Source: an uncultured Selenomonadales bacterium (lineage in GTDB: Bacteria > Bacillota > Negativicutes > Selenomonadales > Selenomonadaceae). Taken from it: 18,563 bases of DNA. Shown piece by piece: positions 1-6,317 of the stretch. The notes below the pieces were generated by a model that was not told where the DNA came from, did no database searches, and saw only the letters and a program-made list of their open reading frames with translations. The DNA lies in the NCBI GenBank assembly GCA_937910665.1, contig CALEPR010000121.1, positions 1-18,563 of the forward strand. Reading direction: 5' to 3'. The translations under genes were made by a program, and so were the position numbers. Each line of letters begins with the position of its first letter. Position 1 is the first letter of the stretch.

Positions 1-192
1 TTATTTTATCGGTAAATCCTCGTTTTGCAATTCGAGGGTCTTTACATTTTATCTAATTTAATTAGGAATTAGGAATGAGGAGCGAGGAATTTAAAAAAAT
101 CCCAATTCTTAATTTTTTATTTTTAATTCTTAATTAAAACTGCTTATTTTCCTGTCACTAGGAATGAGGATTTAGGAATGAAAAATTTTTAC
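1..192. other. Repeat-rich intergenic spacer, no gene recognised
   Basis: This is the 3' flank of the DUF218 gene. It holds low-complexity AT-rich text and several degenerate copies of a TTAGGAATGAGGA-like phrase around 61-90 and 158-182. On the minus strand, positions 1-45 read as an open 14-codon tail (VKTLELQNEDLPIK, then stop), but an in-frame stop lies just upstream, so it could at most be the broken end of a gene. No promoter or convincing terminator was seen. Confidence 0.5.
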
Positions 193-263
193 TTTCCAAC
201 TTTCCAACTTTCCAACTTTCCAACTTTCCAACTTTCCAACTACCCAACTATTTTCCTGTAACT
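145..263. repeat. 15-bp direct repeat pair flanking the octamer array
   Basis: TATTTTCCTGTCACT at 145-159 and TATTTTCCTGTAACT at 249-263 match at 14 of 15 positions and bracket the octamer array. Read on the minus strand, the second copy is the last codons and stop of the DUF218 gene (Val-Thr-Gly-Lys-stop). The first copy would encode the same four residues and a stop about 104 bp downstream. This looks like a duplication of the gene's 3' end, or a target-site-like duplication around inserted repeat material. Confidence 0.75.
193..248. repeat. Tandem octamer repeat, six exact units plus one degenerate
   Basis: The octamer TTTCCAAC is repeated six times without error from 193 to 240 and is followed by the degenerate unit TACCCAAC at 241-248. 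The array ends at the stop codon (248-250) of the minus-strand DUF218 gene. In gene sense it begins right after the stop as GTTGGGTA followed by GTTGGAAA units. Exact tandem copies suggest recent slippage expansion. Confidence 0.95.
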
Positions 264-1072
264 TGAGTTACTGAAGTTCGCAAAAGTTCCTGCATAACCG
301 TCACATTTAAAAGTAATGCTTCGGCTTGCGGACGTAACTTTGTGTAATGAAATTCAGGATTCTGTGAAACTGTAAAATTTGTCGGGTATGGAATTATTTC
401 AAAACCTTGCCGCGAAAAATTTAAAACTGCGCGGCGCATGTGAAACGCCGAAGTCACGACCAAAGGTTTTTGAAAATTTTTTTCGCGCATTATTTCGGCT
501 GAGTAAATTGCATTTTGAGTTGTGTTAATGCTTTTGGTTTCCAGCAAAATTTTTTCTTCAGGAACGCCGAGTGATTTTAAAATTCTTCCGGAAATTTCTG
601 CCTCTGCTCCGCTGTCCGAGTAAACCTGTCCGCCGCTCAAAATTATCGGCAAATTTAAAAGTCTTTGAAGTCTGACGGCAGTTAAAAGTCTGCTTGCCGC
701 GTTTGATGCTAAAGTTCCTTCGCCTTCCACGTCCTGAACGTCGCGAAATGCTCCGCCGCCAAGCAAAACTATCACGTCCGCACCGACGCTTTCAACTTGC
801 TCGGGCGGCTGATAAACTTTTTCCAAATTCCCCATGCAAAAATCCGCGACCAATCCCGTGCAAAGCAAATAAAAAATCAGCGTCCCCAACGCGACAAAAA
901 AACTAAGGCGAAGGTTAATCCTCACCAAGTAAAAAATTAAAATTACCAGCAATATTATAAAAAGTCCGGGCGGCAATATCCAACTCGCTCCGAACTTTAG
1001 CAAGTAGACCAAACGCATCGACCTTTCAAAAATTTTTTCCGCACTCAAAAGTTTTTCTCGCCTATTCGACAT
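248..1072 (-). CDS. DUF218/YdcF-like (ElyC/SanA-type) membrane protein
   Basis: DUF218 family protein of the inner membrane; family members (SanA, ElyC, YdcF) are linked to cell-envelope integrity, but the reaction is not established. With the ATG at 1072 it has 274 residues. Two hydrophobic segments lie at about 34-51 and 57-76, followed by the soluble DUF218 domain. Visible motifs are DVIVLLGGG (99-107), an LSGGQ stretch (145-149), the NTTQNA turn (183-188) and VTSAFHMRRA (206-215), all typical of the family. The start is uncertain: a TTG lies upstream at 1096, the ATG at 1072 has GCAGGA about 13 nt upstream, and the ATG at 1018 has GAAAGG only 3-4 nt away and would begin close to the family's usual N-terminus. 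The last residues (VTGK) coincide with a repeat motif found again at 145-159, so the native C-terminus may have been altered. It is divergent from the gene at 1153. Confidence 0.85.
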   Translation of the reverse strand: MSNRREKLLSAEKIFERSMRLVYLLKFGASWILPPGLFIILLVILIFYLVRINLRLSFFVALGTLIFYLLCTGLVADFCMGNLEKVYQPPEQVESVGADVIVLLGGGAFRDVQDVEGEGTLASNAASRLLTAVRLQRLLNLPIILSGGQVYSDSGAEAEISGRILKSLGVPEEKILLETKSINTTQNAIYSAEIMREKNFQKPLVVTSAFHMRRAVLNFSRQGFEIIPYPTNFTVSQNPEFHYTKLRPQAEALLLNVTVMQELLRTSVTQVTGK

Positions 1073-1111
1073 TGAAAAAAATTTTTCCTGCCGCAAGATT
1101 TTTTTATTTCT

Positions 1112-1119
1112 GCTATAAT
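1112..1119 (+). promoter_or_regulatory. Extended -10 promoter for the gene at 1153
   Basis: TGCTATAAT: a perfect -10 hexamer (1114-1119) with the TGn extension, 34 nt before the ATG. No good -35 hexamer is seen, as expected for extended -10 promoters. The element lies between divergent genes, so regulation of the two may overlap. Confidence 0.6.
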
Positions 1120-1152
1120 GAAGAAAAAATTTTTTGGGGAGGAAAATTTTTT

Positions 1153-1812
1153 ATGAAGAACAAAGATGCCGCTCTTCCCGAGCAGGCGAAAAATTTTTTT
1201 GAATCTTTGCCTGCTGAAATTTGCGGTTTTAAGTTGAAAAAAATTTTTTCTGAGGACGAGGACAAATTTATTTATTTCACCTTTGAGGACGAAAAAATTC
1301 ATCGTGCGGCGACGGCTTACTTTCACGAGGAAACTTCAGAATTTAAAGTGCGGGTGAAAATTGGACTGACTGAATTTTGTTTGACTGAATTTTTTACAAA
1401 AGACTTTGAGCATTTTGGTGAATTGATTTCCAAAAACTTGGAAGGCGTTATAAAAAATTTGTCTGCCGATAAAGATTTAAATCCTCTGGTGGAGGAAAAA
1501 AATTTTGGTGACTGGGAGTATGGAAAAAATCTTCCGAAAAATCTTGAAGGCTTTGAACTTTTTATCAGTCCGAAAAATCCTTTTCCATTTACCAACGGCT
1601 CGCACGTAATTATAAATTACAGCGACTTTGAAAATTTCAGCGACCTGACAATTTATTACAATGTTTATGGCGACAATTTTTCAGGCGAAACAAGAATAAA
1701 AAATGTTCCCAACGTCATTTACAGTTTTGATTCAAAAAATTTGAAGGAATTGGAAAGCAAACTTGAAACAAATCTTATTTCCGAACTTTCCGCCATAAAA
1801 AATGCGGAATGA
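1153..1812 (+). CDS. Hypothetical protein with an internal duplication
   Basis: I do not recognise this 219-residue protein. It has no signal peptide or membrane segment and is rich in Phe, Lys, Glu and Asn, so it is probably cytoplasmic. The ATG is preceded by GGGGAGG about 10 nt upstream, with an A/T tract as spacer. The sequence seems to hold two copies of one domain of roughly 90 residues. Each starts with an LPxxxxGFxL phrase (residues about 18-27 and 126-135), continues with alternating strands, and ends in an acidic amphipathic helix (about 88-103 and 196-213). The repeats are divergent, so this is a visual inference. It has its own promoter and precedes the U32 gene, which also has one, so a shared role is not implied. 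Confidence 0.75.
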   Translation: MKNKDAALPEQAKNFFESLPAEICGFKLKKIFSEDEDKFIYFTFEDEKIHRAATAYFHEETSEFKVRVKIGLTEFCLTEFFTKDFEHFGELISKNLEGVIKNLSADKDLNPLVEEKNFGDWEYGKNLPKNLEGFELFISPKNPFPFTNGSHVIINYSDFENFSDLTIYYNVYGDNFSGETRIKNVPNVIYSFDSKNLKELESKLETNLISELSAIKNAE

Positions 1813-1839
1813 AAAAAATCTTTATAAACTTTTCTCCTA

Positions 1840-1848
1840 TGTTATAAT
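1840..1848 (+). promoter_or_regulatory. Extended -10 promoter for the U32 gene
   Basis: TGTTATAAT gives a TGn extension and a perfect TATAAT at 1843-1848, 40 nt before the ATG at 1888. A weak TTTATA lies 16 nt upstream. It suggests the U32 gene can be transcribed independently of the gene at 1153. Confidence 0.6.
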
Positions 1849-1887
1849 GTTGGCGAATAATTTAATTTGAGGAGGGAATTTTTTTTT

Positions 1888-3819
1888 ATGACATTAACTA
1901 AAAATTCTGTGGAACTTTTGGCACCGGCAGGAAGTTATGAAACTTTTGTCGCGGCGATTGACGCAGGAGCAGATGCAGTTTATTTCGGCGGCAAACATTT
2001 TAATATGCGTGTTCATAATCTTCAGGCTTTCAATTTCAGCAACGAAGAATTAAAAAATGCCGCAGATTATGCTCACTCTCGCGGCAAAAAAATTTACATA
2101 ACTTTGAATAATTTAATCAGTCCTGAAGAAATTCCTGCGCTGACAGAGTATCTCGAAATTTTGGACAAAGAAGTTCAGCCTGACGCACTGATTGTTCAGG
2201 ATTTGGCAATCATTCAGCTGATTCGAAAACTTGGTTTGAATTTAAATATTCACGCCTCAGTTATGATGAACATAAATAATTCTCACGCGATTGAACTTTT
2301 GAAAAGTTTGGGTGTGACAAGAATTGTCGTCGGGCGCGAATTAACTTTGTCGGAAGTTTCTTTGCTGAAAGAAAAAACCGGAATGGAAGTTGAATATTTT
2401 ATTCACGGAGATATGTGTATTTCAGTTTCAGGACAATGCACACATTCGGGAGTTACTTTCGGGCAGAGCGGAAATCGCGGACGTTGTTTGAAACCTTGCC
2501 GCTGGGCTTACAAATTTATTGACGAAGTGAGCGGAGAAATTTTGGACGACACAAGTTATAAACTTGCGCTGGGCGATATGTGTATGCTCAGAAAAATTCC
2601 TGAAATGATTCAAGCCGGAGTTTTTTCTTTCAAAATTGAAGGCAGGATGCGTCCGCCGGAATTTGTTCACAGAATTGTTTCGGCGTACAGAAAAGCTATC
2701 GACAGTTACCTTGCCGATCCGACAGGTTGGAGTATTGACGAAGATTTTTGGAAAGATTTTTTTTCAAAGCGCGTCAGAGATTTCACTCACGTTTATGCCT
2801 TCGGTGCGCCGACAAAAAAAGATATTGGACTTTCAGGTAAACGCGAGCCGAGATTTTTTAGCGCGGGAGCTGTTGAAAAAAGTTTTGACGACGAACAGGC
2901 TCAGGAAATTTTTTCTGCCGAAAGAGCGATTAAAAAATTTTCCGACAAGCCGAGTTTGAATGTTCGCGTTTCGACTTTGGCGGCGGCGAAGTCTGCTGTG
3001 GAAAATGGTGCAGATTTAATTTACATTGGCGGCGAAAGTTTTCGACCGAATAAACCTTTCACATTCGAGGAGATAAAATCTGCAGTCGATTTCGCGCAGA
3101 AAAAAAATGTCAAAGTTTTTTTGAATACTCCGCGAGTCACCACAGACAAAATTTTGAGTGAACTTGCCGAACTTGCAGAAAAATTGAAAGGCATTGAACT
3201 TTCAGGAATTATGGTCAGCAATTTAGGTTCGTTGCGCTTGGCGAAAAATTTCAACCTGCCGATTCACGCCGACTTGTCATTTAATTTGTTTAATGAAGTT
3301 GCGGCAGAATTTTTGAAGGAGCAAGGCGCAAGTCAAGCGACGGCATCTGTCGAAGTCGCTTTTTCACAAGTTCGCGATCTTGCGGAAAAATCTTCGTTGC
3401 CGATTGAAATTTTAATTCACGGCTCAATCGAGTCGATGGTCTGCGGACATAATTTTATAAAATTTTATCATCCCGATTACGACGATTTTGCAACGCCGGA
3501 ACTTTTGGACAAACATTTTGCTTTTGTCGATTCTGCGGAAGAAATTCATTCTCTGCGAATTGATCAATTTGAACAGACACACATTTATTTTGCGAAAGAT
3601 TTATGTTTATTGCCTTATGTCGAAAAATTTTTTGGTGCGGCGGCACTCCGAATTGACGCACAAGATTATTCTCCCGAAGTTACAGGATTGACTGCAAAAA
3701 TTTATCGTGCGGCTTTGGACGGAAAAAATTTTGCATCTGACTTCGAGGAATTGAAAAAAATTTCTCCGCGAAAATTCGGTTGCGGAATTTATCACTTCAA
3801 AGAAAGTAAAAATTCCTGA
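1888..3819 (+). CDS. Peptidase U32 family protein, tandem U32 domains (RNA-hydroxylase type)
   Basis: This 643-residue protein belongs to the family called peptidase U32. Characterised relatives (RlhA, TrhP/TrhO-pathway proteins, UbiU/V) hydroxylate RNA or ubiquinone precursors and bind a 4Fe-4S cluster. The first TIM-barrel-like domain starts with ELLAPAGSYETF (9-20) and contains the family signature FIHGDMCISVSGQC (171-184). Cys177, 184, 200, 204 and 232 are candidate cluster ligands. A second, diverged copy begins near residue 360 (a VSTLAAAKSAVENGAD phrase) and has HGSIESMVCGHN in the signature position. The length is close to that of RlhA, so a 23S rRNA or tRNA hydroxylation role is plausible, but paralogues cannot be separated by eye. 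The ATG at 1888 follows GAGGAGGG; a TTG at 1867 lies in frame but overlaps that ribosome binding site. Confidence 0.9.
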   Translation: MTLTKNSVELLAPAGSYETFVAAIDAGADAVYFGGKHFNMRVHNLQAFNFSNEELKNAADYAHSRGKKIYITLNNLISPEEIPALTEYLEILDKEVQPDALIVQDLAIIQLIRKLGLNLNIHASVMMNINNSHAIELLKSLGVTRIVVGRELTLSEVSLLKEKTGMEVEYFIHGDMCISVSGQCTHSGVTFGQSGNRGRCLKPCRWAYKFIDEVSGEILDDTSYKLALGDMCMLRKIPEMIQAGVFSFKIEGRMRPPEFVHRIVSAYRKAIDSYLADPTGWSIDEDFWKDFFSKRVRDFTHVYAFGAPTKKDIGLSGKREPRFFSAGAVEKSFDDEQAQEIFSAERAIKKFSDKPSLNVRVSTLAAAKSAVENGADLIYIGGESFRPNKPFTFEEIKSAVDFAQKKNVKVFLNTPRVTTDKILSELAELAEKLKGIELSGIMVSNLGSLRLAKNFNLPIHADLSFNLFNEVAAEFLKEQGASQATASVEVAFSQVRDLAEKSSLPIEILIHGSIESMVCGHNFIKFYHPDYDDFATPELLDKHFAFVDSAEEIHSLRIDQFEQTHIYFAKDLCLLPYVEKFFGAAALRIDAQDYSPEVTGLTAKIYRAALDGKNFASDFEELKKISPRKFGCGIYHFKESKNS

Positions 3820-3833
3820 CAAAAATTTTTCTG

Positions 3834-3859
3834 CAAAAAAAATTCCGACCGAAGTCGGA
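3834..3859 (-). terminator. Rho-independent terminator of malate dehydrogenase
   Basis: On the minus strand TCCGAC-TTCG-GTCGGA forms a perfect 6-bp stem with a stable UUCG loop, followed by A and a run of eight T. It lies about 70 bp past the mdh stop. Confidence 0.85.
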
Positions 3860-3877
3860 GAAAGAATTTTTCCTCGA

Positions 3878-3912
3878 CCTGCCGAACTTTTTCGACAGGA
3901 TAATTTTTTTTT
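3878..3912 (+). terminator. Rho-independent terminator of the U32 gene
   Basis: CCTG-C-CGAA pairs with TTCG-A-CAGG around a 4-nt loop with one mismatch, followed by ATAA and nine T. Together with the minus-strand terminator just before it, it insulates two convergent genes. Confidence 0.8.
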
Positions 3913-3931
3913 AGTCAATGAAAAAATTTTT

Positions 3932-4882
3932 TTACTTCAGTGCGTCGCCGAGTTTGGAATTGGTGTCGCGGGCTGCTGCAACGCTCTCAGCAAATTTTGC
4001 TTTTTCTGCGTCAGAGAATTCAACTTCGACAATTTTTTCGCAGCCGTTTTTGCCGAGAATGACAGGAACGCCGATGCAAAGATCTTTTTCTCCGTACTCG
4101 CCGTCCAAGTAAACACAGCAAGGAATCAATTTTTTAGCGTCGAGAGCGATAGCCTCAACCATAGCCGCCGCCGCTGCGCCGGGTGCATACCAAGCAGAAG
4201 TGCCGAGAAGTTTTGTAAGTGTCGCGCCGCCAACTTTTGTAGCCTCGACAGCTTTTGTAATTTGTTCTTCGCTAAGAAGTTGAGTAACAGGAATACCGCG
4301 ATAAGTTGCAAGACTTACAAGCGGAACCATTGTTTTGTCACTGTGTCCGCCGACAACCATTCCGTCCACGTCGGTCGGAGTTGCAGGATAACCGGCTTCT
4401 TTCAGAGCTTCGGCAAGGTAATAACGGAAACGGCTGCTGTCCAACATTCCGCCTTGACCGAGAACACGATTGCGCGGAAGTTTTGAATCTTTCAGCGTGA
4501 GGTAGGTCATCGCGTCCATAGGATTGGAAATGATGATCAAAATTGCGTCCGGTGAATATTCCAAAATCTGATCGACAACGCTTTTAACAATTTTTGCGTT
4601 TGTGCCGATCAAATCTTCGCGACTCATGCCGGGCTTGCGCGGAATACCGGAAGTGATGACGACGACTTGCGAGCCTGCGGTTGCTTTGTAATCATTCGTC
4701 ACGCCGTTGACAGTTGTATCGAAGTTGAGCATATGCGCAGTTTGCATGATGTCCATCGCTTTGCCTTCGGACAAACCTTCTTTGATGTCGATTAAGACAA
4801 CTTCACTTGCGAAACCTTTTGTCGCCAAAACATTAGCCGCAGTCGCGCCGACATTTCCCGAACCAACTACTGTAACTTTCAT
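3932..4882 (-). CDS. mdh: Malate dehydrogenase (LDH-like, NAD-dependent)
   Basis: Interconverts malate and oxaloacetate with NAD(H) in the cytoplasm; in fermenters it serves the reductive branch towards succinate and propionate. The 316 residues show the Rossmann motif GSGNVG (7-12), Asp32 for NAD specificity, the mobile loop GIPRKPGMSREDL (79-91) with Arg82 and Arg88, Asn120 in ISNPMD, Arg151, and catalytic His180 in GGHSD. An Arg rather than Gln in the loop (Arg82) favours malate over lactate as substrate. Length is typical. The ATG follows GAGGAGG at good spacing. Upstream on the same strand is rubredoxin, but an own promoter lies in between, and the gene ends in a strong terminator. Confidence 0.93.
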   Translation of the reverse strand: MKVTVVGSGNVGATAANVLATKGFASEVVLIDIKEGLSEGKAMDIMQTAHMLNFDTTVNGVTNDYKATAGSQVVVITSGIPRKPGMSREDLIGTNAKIVKSVVDQILEYSPDAILIIISNPMDAMTYLTLKDSKLPRNRVLGQGGMLDSSRFRYYLAEALKEAGYPATPTDVDGMVVGGHSDKTMVPLVSLATYRGIPVTQLLSEEQITKAVEATKVGGATLTKLLGTSAWYAPGAAAAAMVEAIALDAKKLIPCCVYLDGEYGEKDLCIGVPVILGKNGCEKIVEVEFSDAEKAKFAESVAAARDTNSKLGDALK

Positions 4883-4915
4883 TATGAAAATTCCTCCTCA
4901 ATAAAATTTAAAAAC

Positions 4916-4947
4916 ATTGTAGCACAAGCAAATACAACTTGCTACAA
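4916..4947 (-). promoter_or_regulatory. mdh promoter overlapped by an inverted repeat
   Basis: On the minus strand TGC-TACAAT is an extended -10 element (hexamer at 4916-4921), about 34 nt before the mdh ATG. It forms one arm of an inverted repeat: TTGTAGCA and TGCTACAA, eight bases each and perfectly complementary, separated by 15 bp (plus-strand 4917-4924 and 4940-4947). An operator is inferred; the sequence is not the Rex or CcpA consensus. Confidence 0.5.
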
Positions 4948-4975
4948 AAATTTTTCACGAACTAAAAAAAAAATC

Positions 4976-5128
4976 TTACTCTGCCGTGAAGTCATCTTTA
5001 CCAAGTCCGCAGATCGGGCAAATAAAATCGTCCGGCAAATCATCAAACTTCGTGCCGGGAGCAATGCCAAGTTCTTCATCGCCGAGTGTTTCATCATACT
5101 CCCAACCGCAAGGGCAAACATATTTCAT
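4976..5128 (-). CDS. Rubredoxin with a shortened first Cys motif
   Basis: Small cytoplasmic iron protein for one-electron transfer, often to peroxide- or oxygen-detoxifying enzymes in anaerobes. The 50 residues show the conserved GIAPGTKFDDLPDDF core and a normal C-terminal knuckle CPICG. The N-terminal knuckle reads YVCPCGW, so the two cysteines (5 and 7) are separated by one residue instead of the usual two (CxxCG). I re-read the codons as TGC CCT TGC GGT, so this is what the sequence says. All four Cys are present. The ATG follows AGGAGGG at good spacing; a longer in-frame start at 5161 would overlap the ribosome binding site. It lies upstream of mdh on the same strand. Confidence 0.92.
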   Translation of the reverse strand: MKYVCPCGWEYDETLGDEELGIAPGTKFDDLPDDFICPICGLGKDDFTAE

Positions 5129-5189
5129 TTTAAAAGTCCCTCCTAAAAAATTTTTTAACAATTTTGAAATATTCTACCACAAAAAATTT

Positions 5190-5311
5190 TTTCTTGAAAG
5201 ACAAAATTTTTTATGTAGCTTGAATGCGGCGCAAAATTTTTTCAGCTGTGAAATTTAATCGCGCAAATCGGATGCAACGTCACGTTGCTTTCTTGAAAGA
5301 CAAAATTTTTT
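5190..5311. repeat. 23-bp direct repeat pair, 99 bp apart
   Basis: An identical 23-bp sequence beginning TTTCTTGAAAGACAAAA and ending in six T occurs at 5190-5212 and 5289-5311. The first copy lies upstream of rubredoxin in its promoter region; the second encodes the C-terminal ILSFKK of the VirK-like protein. Between them is gene-free sequence, so a small tandem duplication or a lost insertion is likely. Confidence 0.85.
5274..5288. other. Perfect short hairpin around the VirK-like stop codon
   Basis: GCAACG-TCA-CGTTGC is a 6-bp perfect stem whose 3-nt loop is the TGA stop codon of the minus-strand gene. No T-run follows on the minus strand, so it is not a standard terminator for that gene. 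Confidence 0.5.
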
Positions 5312-6215
5312 CTTCCACAGCCGCATCAAGTCCGTCCAAAAGTTCAAAGCGTCTTTTGTAAACCGCGCGTTTTCGGACAGGAATTTCTTCATAACTTTTT
5401 CGCGGTTCGACTAAAGGCAGTTCAAAAAATCTTTTGTCGCTTGTCAAAACTCCTCCGCACTCTGCCCAAAAGTCGCCGAAAGAAGTTTTTAATTTTCTGT
5501 CAAGGCGAACATGATTATTTGCATAGTAGCCGTAATTTGTCACGGCAAAAATTTTTTTCAGACCGAGCGCACGAGCCACAGCTTGAGTGGCGTACAGAAT
5601 TAAATTTTTTGTCCTGTAGGCGTGACATTTTTTTGTCAGCAACTTAATCAATTCTCGCGAGTCCTCGACGTTTGAACCTTGCATCGCTCCGATCCACATC
5701 GCCAAATCGCCTGTAGAATTTTTTAAATCTAACAAATTATCCTGAGCAATCCAGAAATTTATTTGATAAATTGGAGAGCCGTCGGAAATTCTCAAGACAG
5801 TCGAAATAAGTCCTTCTTTGCGCTGACCGGGAAGAACAGACAAAAATAATTTCAAGTCGCCGCGAGTTTCATCGATCGGAGTTTGCCAAAGTTCAAATTC
5901 TTCGCCGCCATAAAGTTCCAGCAAAAAATTTTCGTCCAAAGTTTGCGTAAAAAAAATCATGCTGTCCTCGATAATTTTTTTTCTCACGGGGTAATTCGAT
6001 TTATAGAAAAAAAATGCGCGGGTAATCTGTTCGTAGAAAAATGGAAACTTTTTTGAAATTGCGGTTAAACATTCCGACTGCGAAAAAAATTTTTTTAAGT
6101 TGGTGATTCTTTGCGGATGCAGACAGCAACGCGCCAAAAAAACCGCAAATCTTCTTGCCTCACGCGGGTTGTTCAAGTTATAAATTGTTTTGCCGAGTTC
6201 GATAAAATTTTCCAT
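5280..6215 (-). CDS. VirK/YbjX (DUF535) family protein
   Basis: Member of the VirK/YbjX/DUF535 family, known mainly from Gram-negative bacteria, where it is linked to envelope or virulence functions; no reaction is known. The 311 residues show the family hallmarks in order: YQINFWI (about 149-155), AMQGSNVEDSRELIKLLTKK (about 177-196), the FWAECGG phrase (about 247-253) and the C-terminal RKSYEEIPVRKRAVYKRRFE block (about 272-291). No signal peptide is seen. The ATG follows GAGGAG at 5-nt spacing. A terminator separates it from the upstream HlyD gene, so it probably has its own promoter, which I could not place. Its stop codon sits in the loop of a perfect hairpin (5274-5288), and its last residues are encoded by a 23-bp repeat, so the extreme C-terminus may be recently remodelled. 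Confidence 0.88.
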   Translation of the reverse strand: MENFIELGKTIYNLNNPREARRFAVFLARCCLHPQRITNLKKFFSQSECLTAISKKFPFFYEQITRAFFFYKSNYPVRKKIIEDSMIFFTQTLDENFLLELYGGEEFELWQTPIDETRGDLKLFLSVLPGQRKEGLISTVLRISDGSPIYQINFWIAQDNLLDLKNSTGDLAMWIGAMQGSNVEDSRELIKLLTKKCHAYRTKNLILYATQAVARALGLKKIFAVTNYGYYANNHVRLDRKLKTSFGDFWAECGGVLTSDKRFFELPLVEPRKSYEEIPVRKRAVYKRRFELLDGLDAAVEEKILSFKKAT

Positions 6216-6281
6216 AAAAACTCCTCAAAGGTAAGAATATTTTTATAAAATTTCGCCGCACAGAAAATTTTTTCCTGCAAT

Positions 6282-6311
6282 AAAAAATCCCGACAAAAGT
6301 TAGCCATCGGA
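6282..6311 (-). terminator. Likely terminator of the HlyD-ending operon
   Basis: On the minus strand TCCGA pairs with TCGGGA (one bulged base) around a 13-nt loop and is followed by six T. It lies just after the HlyD stop at 6318 and before the VirK-like start at 6215. Confidence 0.6.
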
Positions 6312-6317
6312 ATTTTT

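Noticed and set aside
1..45. Minus-strand 14-codon tail as the end of a neighbouring gene
   Set aside because: It is closed by an upstream in-frame stop within the window, with no start codon or ribosome binding site.
193..248. Octamer array as a CRISPR array
   Set aside because: The units are contiguous 8-mers without spacers, and no cas genes are present.
694..906. Plus-strand open frame opposite the DUF218 gene
   Set aside because: It is a shadow of the real minus-strand gene, with no family pattern and no ribosome binding site.
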